64,000 nt of DNA from Cetobacterium somerae (GTDB lineage: Bacteria; Fusobacteriota; Fusobacteriia; Fusobacteriales; Fusobacteriaceae). Shown piece after piece: positions 40,884 through 49,275 of the stretch. How positions within the stretch are numbered: position 1 is the stretch's first letter; each line of letters begins with the position of its first letter. Below the pieces are notes generated by a model, which made no database searches, was not told the DNA's origin, and saw only the letters and a list, made by a program, of their open reading frames with translations. Where the stretch lies: contig NZ_CP092519.1 of the NCBI RefSeq assembly GCF_022430525.1, positions 1,366,454 through 1,430,453 on the forward strand. The letters are read 5' to 3'. Made by a program: the position numbers and the translations under genes.

Positions 40884-42341
40884 TTATTTTGTTGCTGGTC
40901 TTCCAATTAATGTTCCTTTTCCTACAGCAAATATATCATCTACTGTCATTTGGAAACTTATTTCTCTTCCTTCAAAATCTGCTCTTTCTTGTAATTTAGC
41001 AGTATGGAAAGCTTTTATATCCTCTGATAAAGGTAAGTTTCCTGCATTTAAATATCTGATCATTCCATTATTATCTCTTGCTGGTAACATTTTTCCTGCA
41101 TTATACTTTGATGGTGCAAACGGAATATCTAAAACTCCCTGCTCGAATGCTTTAACAGTTCCTACTGCTAAATCTCCATTTCCTAACTCAAGTACTTTAT
41201 CAATAATTTGCTTAACTTCTCTTTTTATCATATCTTTTTCAAATTGAACTTCTTCAGAGTTTGGTAAATTTTGTCCTCTTAATAAGTTTAATACCATTTT
41301 TGTTGCTCTGATTCCCATTGCGTTAGCTTCTTTTGTTGGTACTCCAATAGCCTCGTGAGGTGTTTTTACGATAACTTTTGTTGCTCCTGCTAATGCTGCT
41401 GCTGATGCTCCATTTGAAATAACTCCAAAGGCTTTAGCTTCATCTTCAGGGAATCCTCCCATCCACTGGTGGAATACAGAAGTTAATTGCATATTTTCAT
41501 AACCAAACTCTTTACAGTACTCTTCAGCTTGCTCCATCATAGATCTTACTGCAGCAACGTCTTGTACTAAGTTTCCACATTGTCCATATCCTAAAGTGAT
41601 ATTTTTAACTCCTTGCTCAGCAGCTAGTAAACACTCAATGATTTGAACAGCATTTGAGATTGATGGTGGAACTAATGTTCCTGTTAATGGTCCAAATGGT
41701 TCTCTATTGATAGAAACTCCTTGCTCTTCGTACCATCCAACTAATCTATCACAATATTGCCAATCTCTTATTGTTTGCTCTAAACTTACTGATTTTGCGT
41801 AAGGAATGTTATAAGATATTCCTCCACCCTCGTTTGATGTGTACCCAGCAGCTAACATTATCTCTGATAATAATCTAGCATCTGGAGTTCCGTGTCTTAA
41901 TTGTAAAGGTAAGTTTACTGCTTCTACAACTTCTCTACAACCTTTAACTCCATGGTTTACACCTGGGAATCCATTTAATAATGATCTTCCTGCTTTTTTA
42001 GACTCTTCAATTCCTTTTTCACAGTTCTCATATTTATTTTGTCTTGTGTAAGAATCTATTGTAGATGGTAATAAATCAGCTCCACCCTCTTTATCTAAGA
42101 AATTTAATAACTCAATATGTTGCTCAATTAAAGCAACTCCTGCTCTTGGTTGAGCTAAAGTTATATTTTTTGCTTTTGCATCTATTAATTTTTTAGCGAA
42201 GTTTTTGTGCTCAGGTAAAGCTTTATGATAAGCTACAGCTTCCTCTAAATTTACATCCGCCCCTGTTGGCCACTGCTTTAAAACCTCTTCTCTTACTTTA
42301 AAGAACTCTTCATCAGTCCATTTTTTAAATTTTAAATTCAT
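40884..42341 (-). CDS. glmE: Methylaspartate mutase (glutamate mutase) epsilon subunit
   Basis: This 485-residue TIM-barrel subunit holds the active site of coenzyme-B12-dependent glutamate mutase, which turns L-glutamate into threo-3-methylaspartate. Recognisable stretches are [74 protein letters not shown] and [18 protein letters not shown]. The length matches the family (about 483). It follows glmL by 22 bases. A cobalamin supply is needed; no B12 genes or riboswitch are in the window. Confidence 0.97.
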   Translation of the reverse strand: MNLKFKKWTDEEFFKVREEVLKQWPTGADVNLEEAVAYHKALPEHKNFAKKLIDAKAKNITLAQPRAGVALIEQHIELLNFLDKEGGADLLPSTIDSYTRQNKYENCEKGIEESKKAGRSLLNGFPGVNHGVKGCREVVEAVNLPLQLRHGTPDARLLSEIMLAAGYTSNEGGGISYNIPYAKSVSLEQTIRDWQYCDRLVGWYEEQGVSINREPFGPLTGTLVPPSISNAVQIIECLLAAEQGVKNITLGYGQCGNLVQDVAAVRSMMEQAEEYCKEFGYENMQLTSVFHQWMGGFPEDEAKAFGVISNGASAAALAGATKVIVKTPHEAIGVPTKEANAMGIRATKMVLNLLRGQNLPNSEEVQFEKDMIKREVKQIIDKVLELGNGDLAVGTVKAFEQGVLDIPFAPSKYNAGKMLPARDNNGMIRYLNAGNLPLSEDIKAFHTAKLQERADFEGREISFQMTVDDIFAVGKGTLIGRPATK

Positions 42342-42363
42342 TGATCAGATTCCTCCTCAAAAC

Positions 42364-43770
42364 TTATACTTCAATCAGATATTTTTTCATTATTTTTATC
42401 GCTAAATCCGGCTCTTTTTGAGCTAATAATCCCATAGATGATAGAATATATGTTTTATCTACCATAAATTTTGGATTTTCTGGTTTTAAATATATCGGTT
42501 CTGCTGGATTAAATTTTCCTGCTTCTAAAATCCCTCTCGGATTTTCACTATGAACGATAACTCCCCCAGTTCCTATTATATAAGGTGCATTTAAAAGATC
42601 TTTACCACTTTGATTAAACATTGTTCCCATAGGAGTGTATATACACTCTAAAACTCCACAATGTCTAGTCATCGATAACTCTGTTGCTACTTTAGCCATT
42701 GCCTCATCAAACAAAATTTCTTCTTTTGTTTGAGGAACCATTTTTATATGATCATGTCTGTAGTTACAGTGACCTTTTACATCCCATTTTTTATCTACAT
42801 CATTTAAATAATTTCTTATTTTTCTAGTTCCAGCTGCTTCCAATAAAGAGATTGCCGAATATCTCATTCCTAAATCTCCTTCAACAGTTCTTTTTGCAAC
42901 AGGATCTTCTAATCCTTTTAACAGAACTCCAGGTTTAGACGGATCACCTTTTCCAATAGAATGAATATCAGTAGTTGCACCACCAATATCAACTATTATC
43001 AAATCTCCTATTCCATCCTCTTCATCTGTTCCTTCAGATAGCACTTCTGCCGCTTTTAATACCGCTGCTGGAGTTGGCATTAATATTCCACTGATAAAAC
43101 TTTCAGCCTTCTTCATTCCTTTTGCTTCTATTATTTTATTCATGAATACTTTTCTTATTTCTTCACGAGCTGGTTCAACGTTAAGTTTATTTATTTTTGG
43201 CATAACGTTGTCAGCCATATAATAATCTAATCCTGCTTCAGAAAAAATTCTTTCTATTTCGTCTGATGCTGCTTTATTTCCTGCTACAATAATTGGCTTT
43301 CTTATATCATGCTCAACTAATAATCTAGCATTATGTATTATACACTCTTTGTTTCCACCGTCTGTTCCACCAGCTAAAAGAATTATATCTATTGGAGAGT
43401 TTTTAATCTCTTCCATCTCACGAGAGTTTAATTCGTATGAGTATGTTTTCATAACTCTTGCCCCTGCTCCTAAAGCTGCTTTTTTCGCTGCTTCAGCTGT
43501 CAGTTCTGGAACTAATCCGATTGCAACCATTTTCAATCCACCAGCTGCTGATGAACATGCTATTTTGTCCACAAATTCAACTTGTGATATTGGAACTTCT
43601 TTCTCAATTTCTTTTACAAGTTTCTCATAAGCTTTATCAAAACCAATCATTATATCATCTTCTACAGTTGTTATATCTTTAGCAGTTGCTAGAATTCTTT
43701 CTCCTACTAAATCTATCGCTGTTAACTTTGTATATGTACTACCAAAGTCAATAGTTAGATAACATTTCAT
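42364..43770 (-). CDS. glmL: GlmL/MutL, glutamate mutase-associated ATPase
   Basis: This 468-residue protein of the ASKHA ATPase fold is always found between the S and E genes of glutamate mutase and is thought to act as a chaperone or reactivase that exchanges damaged cobalamin. It begins CYLTIDFGSTYTKLTAIDL (phosphate-1 loop) and has DIIIVDIGGATTDIHSIG (phosphate-2 loop, nearly), plus GTGGVIVHSEN. The ATG at 43770 is chosen, being 9 bases after AAGAG; an ATG nine bases upstream overlaps that site. Confidence 0.93.
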   Translation of the reverse strand: MKCYLTIDFGSTYTKLTAIDLVGERILATAKDITTVEDDIMIGFDKAYEKLVKEIEKEVPISQVEFVDKIACSSAAGGLKMVAIGLVPELTAEAAKKAALGAGARVMKTYSYELNSREMEEIKNSPIDIILLAGGTDGGNKECIIHNARLLVEHDIRKPIIVAGNKAASDEIERIFSEAGLDYYMADNVMPKINKLNVEPAREEIRKVFMNKIIEAKGMKKAESFISGILMPTPAAVLKAAEVLSEGTDEEDGIGDLIIVDIGGATTDIHSIGKGDPSKPGVLLKGLEDPVAKRTVEGDLGMRYSAISLLEAAGTRKIRNYLNDVDKKWDVKGHCNYRHDHIKMVPQTKEEILFDEAMAKVATELSMTRHCGVLECIYTPMGTMFNQSGKDLLNAPYIIGTGGVIVHSENPRGILEAGKFNPAEPIYLKPENPKFMVDKTYILSSMGLLAQKEPDLAIKIMKKYLIEV

Positions 43771-43811
43771 AGAAATCATCTCTTTTCTTTAAGTTTATTA
43801 GATTTAGATAA

Positions 43812-44225
43812 TTAAATTCCTAAATCTGATTTTAAATCTTCTGTTGTTAGTTCAATTGGAGTTCCTGGTCTGTAAACTCTATTGAATCCCATAGCTTTAA
43901 ATCTAGATTCTACATCTGACCACTCTTGTTTTCCAACAACAATGTTTCCTCCAACATAAAGTAAGATATCTTTTAATCCAGCTTCTTCACACTTCTCTCT
44001 CATTCCTTGACAGTCTAATTCCCCATGTCCATATAAAGATGATACGATTATTGCATCAGCCTTTGTTTCTACTGCAGCATTAATGAAATCAATTTGTGGA
44101 GATAAAACTCCTATATTGATTACTTCAAATCCGTTGCTCTCTAATACATGGTGTATAATTTTATTTCCTACTGCATGACAGTCAGAACCAATTACACCAA
44201 TTACTACTTTCTTTCCATTTTTCAT
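43812..44225 (-). CDS. glmS: Methylaspartate mutase sigma subunit (cobalamin-binding)
   Basis: This 137-residue B12-binding subunit has the DxHxxG motif at residues 15-20 (DCHAVG), whose histidine ligates cobalt, and the later [11 protein letters not shown] and [11 protein letters not shown] loops that embrace the nucleotide tail. The ATG at 44225 is chosen; the in-frame GTG 12 bases upstream is part of GAGGTG. It is the first gene of the glutamate fermentation operon and should be strongly expressed. Confidence 0.96.
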   Translation of the reverse strand: MKNGKKVVIGVIGSDCHAVGNKIIHHVLESNGFEVINIGVLSPQIDFINAAVETKADAIIVSSLYGHGELDCQGMREKCEEAGLKDILLYVGGNIVVGKQEWSDVESRFKAMGFNRVYRPGTPIELTTEDLKSDLGI

Positions 44226-44559
44226 TGAAAATAACACCTCACTATTTTTTTTCCTATAAAAAACAAACTTTTATAATATATTTTATACACTACGTTTTAA
44301 AAAAACACAACAGAAATAATAAATTTATATCGTTGATTTTTCAACTATTTATAAAATATATTATAACTATTCACTTTCAAACTGCCTATTTTATTTTTTT
44401 CCTACATTAATATATCTATCTATATAGAATCATATGATTTCATTGATTTTTTTTTATATTTATGCTATACTCTAGTTGGATAATTTATACTAGAGCTGAC
44501 AAGAGTGGGGAAATCCCACTCTTTCTTTATAGTTTTTATTTGGAAAGAGGTGAAATTTT
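44226..44559. other. Divergent intergenic region of the glm and rimP operons (gene-free, 334 bases)
   Basis: This is the only gene-free stretch longer than 300 bases. On the minus strand TTGAAA (44344-44339) and TATTAT (44321-44316), 17 bases apart, form the likely glm promoter. Its -35 box lies in the small hairpin GTTGA-TTTT-TCAAC (44332-44345). A perfect 17-base AT-only inverted repeat brackets it: 44271-44287 and 44350-44366, 62 bases apart. The rimP promoter and leader hairpin are at 44443-44523. No B12 box, tRNA or reading frame of worth was seen. Confidence 0.65.
44443..44523 (+). promoter_or_regulatory. rimP-nusA operon promoter and leader hairpin
   Basis: TTGATT (44443-44448) and TATACT (44466-44471) are 17 bases apart. 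In the leader AAGAGTGGG (44501-44509) pairs perfectly with CCCACTCTT (44515-44523) around 5 bases, followed by TCTTTAT. This may be a weak attenuator or a feedback site for NusA; the latter is inference. Confidence 0.65.
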
Positions 44560-45045
44560 ATGATAAAACTTGATAAAAGAGAGATGGAAGAAACTCTTTT
44601 AAAAATAGAGAAAGTTGTTATTCCAGCTATTGAAAAAAGAGAAGTCGATTTAGTTGACTTAGAATATCTTCAAGAAGGTGGATATTTATATGTACGTATT
44701 TTTATAGAGAAACCTGAAGGTGATATTACTCTTGAGGATTGTGGTTCTCTTAGCAACGAAATTGACGAAGCTATTGATGCTTTAATTCCTCACAAATTCT
44801 TTTTAGAGGTATCTTCTCCTGGAGTTGAAAGACCTTTAAAAAAAGAAACTGATTTTGTTAGATTCAACGGAGAAAAAATTAAGGTTAGTTTAAAGCACAA
44901 GCTTAATGATAACAAAAATTTTGAAGGTATTATTGAAGATTTTAAAGATGAGACACTTTTCTTGAATATAAAAGGTGAAATTCTTGAAATACCTTTTAAA
45001 GAGATTAAAAAAGCAAATATTGTCTTTGATTTTAGTGATATTTAA
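44560..45045 (+). CDS. rimP: Ribosome maturation factor RimP
   Basis: This 161-residue protein helps mature the 30S subunit. The N-terminal domain contains VDLVDLEYLQEGGYLYVRIFIEKPEGDITLEDCGSLS split over two conserved strands, and then HKFFLEVSSPGVERPLKKETDF, the RimP signature. The C-terminal SH3-like domain includes FEGIIEDFKDETLFLNI. It opens the rimP-nusA-ylxR-infB-rbfA-recJ operon, 36 bases before nusA. Confidence 0.96.
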   Translation: MIKLDKREMEETLLKIEKVVIPAIEKREVDLVDLEYLQEGGYLYVRIFIEKPEGDITLEDCGSLSNEIDEAIDALIPHKFFLEVSSPGVERPLKKETDFVRFNGEKIKVSLKHKLNDNKNFEGIIEDFKDETLFLNIKGEILEIPFKEIKKANIVFDFSDI

Positions 45046-45081
45046 TTATTTATTTAGTTATAGTTAGGAGGAAAACCCATT

Positions 45082-46188
45082 ATGAAAAGTAAAGATGGAA
45101 AAATCTTTTTAGAAGCTCTTGAGCAGCTTGAAAAAGAAAAAGGAATAAACAAGGAAAGTCTTCTTGAAGCAGTAGAACAAGCTATGTTAGCAGCTTATAA
45201 GAAGCATTATGGTGAAGAAGAGAATGTTGAGGTAGAAATCAATAGATCAACAGGAGAGGTTAAGGTTTTTGAAATAAAAACTGTTGTTACTGCTGAAGAT
45301 TTATATGATGCTGCTCTTGAAGTTTCTGTTGAAGATGCTGTTGAAGCTGGTCACAAAAGAGTTAAAGTTGGAGATGTTGTTAAACTTGAGGTTAACTGTG
45401 AAGAGTTCAGAAGAAACGCTATACAAAACGGTAAACAAATTGTTATCCAAAAAGTTAGAGAAGCTGAAAGACAAAATATCTTCGATAAATTCAAAGTTAA
45501 AGAGCATGACATTATCACAGGTATTATCAGAAGAATTGATGAAAAAAGAAATATATTCATTGAGTTTGATGGATGTGAAGCTATTTTAACTACTGCTGAG
45601 CAATCTCCAGCTGATGTTTATAGAGTTGGAGAAAGAATAAAAGTTTACGTTGCTGAAGTAGAAAAAACAAACAAATTCCCTAAAATAGTGATTTCTAGAA
45701 AAAATGAAGGATTACTTAAGAAGTTATTTGAATTAGAAATTCCAGAAATTGCTGATGGTGTTATTGAAATTAAATCAGTTGCTAGAGAAGCTGGATCTAG
45801 AGCTAAAGTTGCAGTTTACTCAGCTGATGAAAACATCGACACTGTTGGAGCATGTATCGGACAAAAAGGATTAAGAATTAGAAATATTGTTAATGAATTA
45901 AATGGTGAAAAAATTGATATCGTTGTTTGGAAAGAAGATGTTGAAGAGTTTGTATCAGCTGTTCTTAGTCCTGCTAAAGTTATCAGTGTTGAAGTTCTTG
46001 AAGAAGGAAGTACTGCTAGAGTTTTAGTTGAAAATTCTCAACTTTCTTTAGCTATCGGTAAAAATGGACAAAATGCAAGACTTGCTGCTAAGTTAACTGG
46101 TATGAGAGTAGATATTAAAACTGTTGATTCTTTCAAAGCTGAGACAGAAAATAATACTGTTGTTCTAGACGAGGAAGAAAATGCTTAA
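45082..46188 (+). CDS. nusA: Transcription elongation/termination factor NusA
   Basis: This 368-residue protein binds RNA polymerase and RNA, affecting pausing and termination. It has an N-terminal polymerase-binding domain (1-125), an S1 domain (135-200; DIITGIIRRIDEKRNIFIEFDG), then KH1 and KH2 (205-345), with CIGQKGLRIRNIVNELNGEKIDIV and LAIGKNGQNARLAAKLTG. It lacks the C-terminal acidic repeats of the E. coli protein, as in Bacillus. Its end overlaps the next gene by 8 bases. Confidence 0.97.
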   Translation: MKSKDGKIFLEALEQLEKEKGINKESLLEAVEQAMLAAYKKHYGEEENVEVEINRSTGEVKVFEIKTVVTAEDLYDAALEVSVEDAVEAGHKRVKVGDVVKLEVNCEEFRRNAIQNGKQIVIQKVREAERQNIFDKFKVKEHDIITGIIRRIDEKRNIFIEFDGCEAILTTAEQSPADVYRVGERIKVYVAEVEKTNKFPKIVISRKNEGLLKKLFELEIPEIADGVIEIKSVAREAGSRAKVAVYSADENIDTVGACIGQKGLRIRNIVNELNGEKIDIVVWKEDVEEFVSAVLSPAKVISVEVLEEGSTARVLVENSQLSLAIGKNGQNARLAAKLTGMRVDIKTVDSFKAETENNTVVLDEEENA

Positions 46189-46705
46189 TCATACACCTGA
46201 GAGAACTTGTGTAGTTTGTAGAGAAAAAAAGAATAAAAGCGAACTTTTTAGAATCGCAAAAATTAGTGAAAGCAACTATTCATTTGATGAAAAGCAAAAA
46301 CTTCAAGCTAGAGCAATCTATGTTTGTAAAACTCATGAATGTATTAAAAGAATTTCAAAAAATAAAAAATATAGCCTAAAAATAGAAGATTTACTTACTA
46401 TGGTGAATCTTCTTAAGAAACAATCTAAAGATTACTTAAATATTTTAAAGGCAATGAAAAACTCTGAACATCTAACTTTCGGTATCAATATGGTTATGGA
46501 AGATATTCAACATATCCATTTCCTAATAATCGCTGAGGATATTAGTGAAAAAAATGATAAAAAAATAATTGCAAAAGCTAAGGAATTTAATATTCCTTAT
46601 GCACACTTTGGGGATAAAGCACAACTTGGTGATATATTTAATAAAGATGAAATCAACGTGATTGCTATAAAAAATAAAAAAGTTGCAAGGGGATTGATAG
46701 ATTAG
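46181..46705 (+). CDS. YlxR-L7Ae fusion RNA-binding protein
   Basis: This 174-residue protein joins two domains that are separate genes (ylxR, ylxQ) in Bacillus. Residues 1-70 are YlxR/DUF448 (PERTCVVCREKKNKSELFRIAK with the CxxC, then QARAIYVCKTHECIKRISK). Residues about 75-174 resemble an L7Ae/YlxQ fold (INMVMEDIQHIHFLIIAEDISEKNDKKIIAKAKEFNIPY and VIAIKNKKVARGLI). YlxR has been linked to RNase P and gene regulation. The gene overlaps nusA by 8 bases and precedes infB by 24, the place where both domains are normally encoded. Confidence 0.85.
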   Translation: MLNHTPERTCVVCREKKNKSELFRIAKISESNYSFDEKQKLQARAIYVCKTHECIKRISKNKKYSLKIEDLLTMVNLLKKQSKDYLNILKAMKNSEHLTFGINMVMEDIQHIHFLIIAEDISEKNDKKIIAKAKEFNIPYAHFGDKAQLGDIFNKDEINVIAIKNKKVARGLID

Positions 46706-46729
46706 GCTATTTGGAGGTGTCTAGATTTT

Positions 46730-48898
46730 ATGAAAATAAGAGTACACGAATTAGCTAGGAAATATGGTTTTGGAAACAAAGAGTTTTTGGATATTTTAAA
46801 CAATATTGGAATTGATGTACACTCACATCTAGCTGGATTGACTGATGAGCAAGCTAAAATTGCCACAGATTATTTTGCTAAAAAAAATGATGATGTTGTT
46901 TCTAACAATGTTTATATAGAGGAGGAAACAATGAAAAAAAACATGGAATTTAATAATGTAGACGATTTTGTAGAGGAGAATCAGCCTGCAAAGAAAAACA
47001 AAAATAAAAATAAAAATAAAACTACTGATGAGAACTCTAAAGATGAGGGAAAATCAAAGAAAAGAAAAAAAGGAAGAAGAGCAGATTTCGTTGTAAAGAA
47101 AGCTGAACAAGGTCCTGAAATTATTGAAGAAGATGGAATGAAGATTATCAAAATCAGAGGAGAAATTACTTTAGGTGATTTTGCTGATAGACTTGGAATT
47201 GGAAGTTCTGAACTTATAAAAAAATTATTCTTAAAAGGTCAAATGTTAACTATCAATAGTCCAATTTCTTTTGAGTTAGCTGAAGAATTAGCTGTTGATT
47301 ATGATGCTTTAGTTGAGGAAGAGGAAGAAATTGAATTAGATTTCGGAGATAAATTTGCTCTTGAAATCACAGATAGACCAGATGAGCTTGTTGAGAGAGC
47401 TCCAGTTATTACAATCATGGGACACGTTGACCATGGAAAAACATCTTTACTAGATGCTATTAGAACAACATCTGTTGCTTCTGGAGAAGCTGGTGGAATT
47501 ACACAAAAAATTGGAGCTTACCAAATTGATAAAGCTGGCAAAAAAATAACTTTTGTTGATACTCCAGGACACGAGGCGTTTACTGATATGAGAGCTAGAG
47601 GTGCTCAAGTTACTGACATCGCAATTCTTGTTGTTGCTGCTGATGATGGTGTTATGCCTCAAACAATAGAAGCTTTATCTCATGCTAAAGCTGCTCATGT
47701 ACCAATTATTGTTGCTATTAATAAAATTGATAAACCAGAAGCTAATCCTATGAGAGTAAAGCAAGAATTAATGGAGCATGGATTAGTTTCAGTTGAATGG
47801 GGAGGAGATACTGAGTTTGTTGAAGTATCTGCTAAAGCTAGAATGAATTTAGATACTCTTTTAGATACAATCTTAATTACTTCTGAGATTTTAGAATTAA
47901 AAGCTAACCCTAAGAAAAGAGCTAAAGGTATTGTTTTAGAATCTAGACTAGATCCTAAAGTTGGACCTATTGCTGACGTTTTAATTCAAGAGGGAACTTT
48001 AAAAATTGGAGAGGTTATCGTTGCTGGAGAATCTATGGGTAAAGTTAGAGCTCTTGTTAATGATCTAGGAACTAAAGTTCAATCTGCTACAGTTTCTCAA
48101 CCAATTGAAATTATTGGATTTAACGATGTTCCATCTGCTGGAGATACATTCTATGTTATCCAAAATGAGCAACATGCTAAGAGAATTGTTGAAGAAATGG
48201 CAAAAGAAAGAAAAATTGCTGAGGTTAGTAGAAAATCTATCTCTCTTGAAACTCTATCTCAACAAATGGATAACGCTAACATAAAAGAATTAAACTTAAT
48301 TTTAAGAGCAGATTCTAGAGGATCAGTTGAAGCTTTAAGAGATTCATTATTAAAGCTTTCTCATGAGGAAGTTTTAGTTAACATTATTCAAGCTGCATCT
48401 GGAGCTATCACAGAGAGTGACGTTAAACTTGCTGAAGCATCAAATGCAATTATAATTGGATTTAATGTTAGACCAACTACAAACGCTTTAAAAGAAGCAG
48501 ATTCTAACGGTGTTGAAATTAGAACTTCTAATATCATTTATCATATCACAGAAGATATCGAAAAAGCTCTAACAGGTATGCTTGATCCTGAGTTTAAAGA
48601 GATGTACTCTGGAAGAATTGAAATTAAAAAAGTGTTTAAAGTTTCTAAAGTTGGAAATGTTGCTGGATGTGTTGTTGTTGATGGTAAAGTTAGAAAAGAT
48701 TCAAACATCAGAATATTAAGAAATGGTGTTATTGTTTATGAAGGAAAATTAAATACACTTAAGAGATATAAAGACGATGCTAAAGAAGTTGTTGCTGGTC
48801 AAGAGTGTGGTTTAGGAATAGAGAACTTTAACGATATCAAAGAAGGAGATATTGTTGAGGCATTTGATATTATTGAAGTTAAAAGAACTTTAAAGTAA
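46730..48898 (+). CDS. infB: Translation initiation factor IF-2
   Basis: This 722-residue GTPase brings initiator tRNA to the ribosome. An N-terminal helix domain (IRVHELARKYGFGNKEFLDIL) and a Lys/Asn-rich linker (85-125) precede the IF2N motif and the G domain (from about 223), with GHVDHGKTS, DTPGHEAF and NKIDKPEA. Domains II to IV follow. An internal in-frame ATG at 46931 (residue 68) is preceded by GAGGAGG at perfect spacing, so a shorter isoform is likely. The start at 46730 has the ribosome site GGAGGTG. Confidence 0.97.
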   Translation: MKIRVHELARKYGFGNKEFLDILNNIGIDVHSHLAGLTDEQAKIATDYFAKKNDDVVSNNVYIEEETMKKNMEFNNVDDFVEENQPAKKNKNKNKNKTTDENSKDEGKSKKRKKGRRADFVVKKAEQGPEIIEEDGMKIIKIRGEITLGDFADRLGIGSSELIKKLFLKGQMLTINSPISFELAEELAVDYDALVEEEEEIELDFGDKFALEITDRPDELVERAPVITIMGHVDHGKTSLLDAIRTTSVASGEAGGITQKIGAYQIDKAGKKITFVDTPGHEAFTDMRARGAQVTDIAILVVAADDGVMPQTIEALSHAKAAHVPIIVAINKIDKPEANPMRVKQELMEHGLVSVEWGGDTEFVEVSAKARMNLDTLLDTILITSEILELKANPKKRAKGIVLESRLDPKVGPIADVLIQEGTLKIGEVIVAGESMGKVRALVNDLGTKVQSATVSQPIEIIGFNDVPSAGDTFYVIQNEQHAKRIVEEMAKERKIAEVSRKSISLETLSQQMDNANIKELNLILRADSRGSVEALRDSLLKLSHEEVLVNIIQAASGAITESDVKLAEASNAIIIGFNVRPTTNALKEADSNGVEIRTSNIIYHITEDIEKALTGMLDPEFKEMYSGRIEIKKVFKVSKVGNVAGCVVVDGKVRKDSNIRILRNGVIVYEGKLNTLKRYKDDAKEVVAGQECGLGIENFNDIKEGDIVEAFDIIEVKRTLK
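46919..46933 (+). promoter_or_regulatory. Internal ribosome binding site and second start in infB
   Basis: GAGGAGG (46919-46925) is followed by AAACA and ATG at 46931, in frame with infB (codon 68). This predicts an IF2 form starting MKKNMEFNNVDDF, about 7.5 kDa shorter, parallel to the known IF2 isoforms of E. coli and Bacillus. Confidence 0.65.
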
Positions 48899-48914
48899 AA
48901 GTGGGTGATTTATT

Positions 48915-49271
48915 ATGAATAAAAAAAGATTAGCTGCAATAGAAAAAGAGGTTTCTAGAGTTGTTTCTAAATGTCTTTTCGAAGAGGTTAAAAATCCAAA
49001 ATTAAAAAAAGCTATGGTTTCTATTACTAGTGTTAGAGTTACTGAAGATTTAAAATTTGCTGATTTATTCTTTAGCATTATGCCAATAGCTGGACAAACT
49101 GTTAATAAAAATGAAGTTTTAGAAGGATTAAATGAAATTAAAGGTTTTCTTAGAAAAAGAGTATCTGAAGAACTAGCCTTAAGATATACTCCTGAAATGA
49201 GAATTAAACTGGATGATACTATAGAACACGCTATTAAAATCTCCCAGTTACTTGATAGCTTAAAAGGATAA
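48915..49271 (+). CDS. rbfA: Ribosome-binding factor A
   Basis: This 118-residue single-domain KH-like protein assists 30S maturation. It starts NKKRLAAIEKEVSRVVSKCLFEEVKNPKLKKAMVSIT with the RbfA pattern, and later has LRKRVSEELALRYTPEMRIKLDDTIEHAIKI. It lies 16 bases after infB and 4 bases before recJ. Confidence 0.95.
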   Translation: MNKKRLAAIEKEVSRVVSKCLFEEVKNPKLKKAMVSITSVRVTEDLKFADLFFSIMPIAGQTVNKNEVLEGLNEIKGFLRKRVSEELALRYTPEMRIKLDDTIEHAIKISQLLDSLKG

Positions 49272-49275
49272 TTTT

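Noticed and set aside
44226-44559. Possible adenosylcobalamin riboswitch before the B12-dependent glutamate mutase genes
   Set aside because: No B12-box-like conserved core or multi-stem layout is visible; only AT-rich repeats and small hairpins are present.
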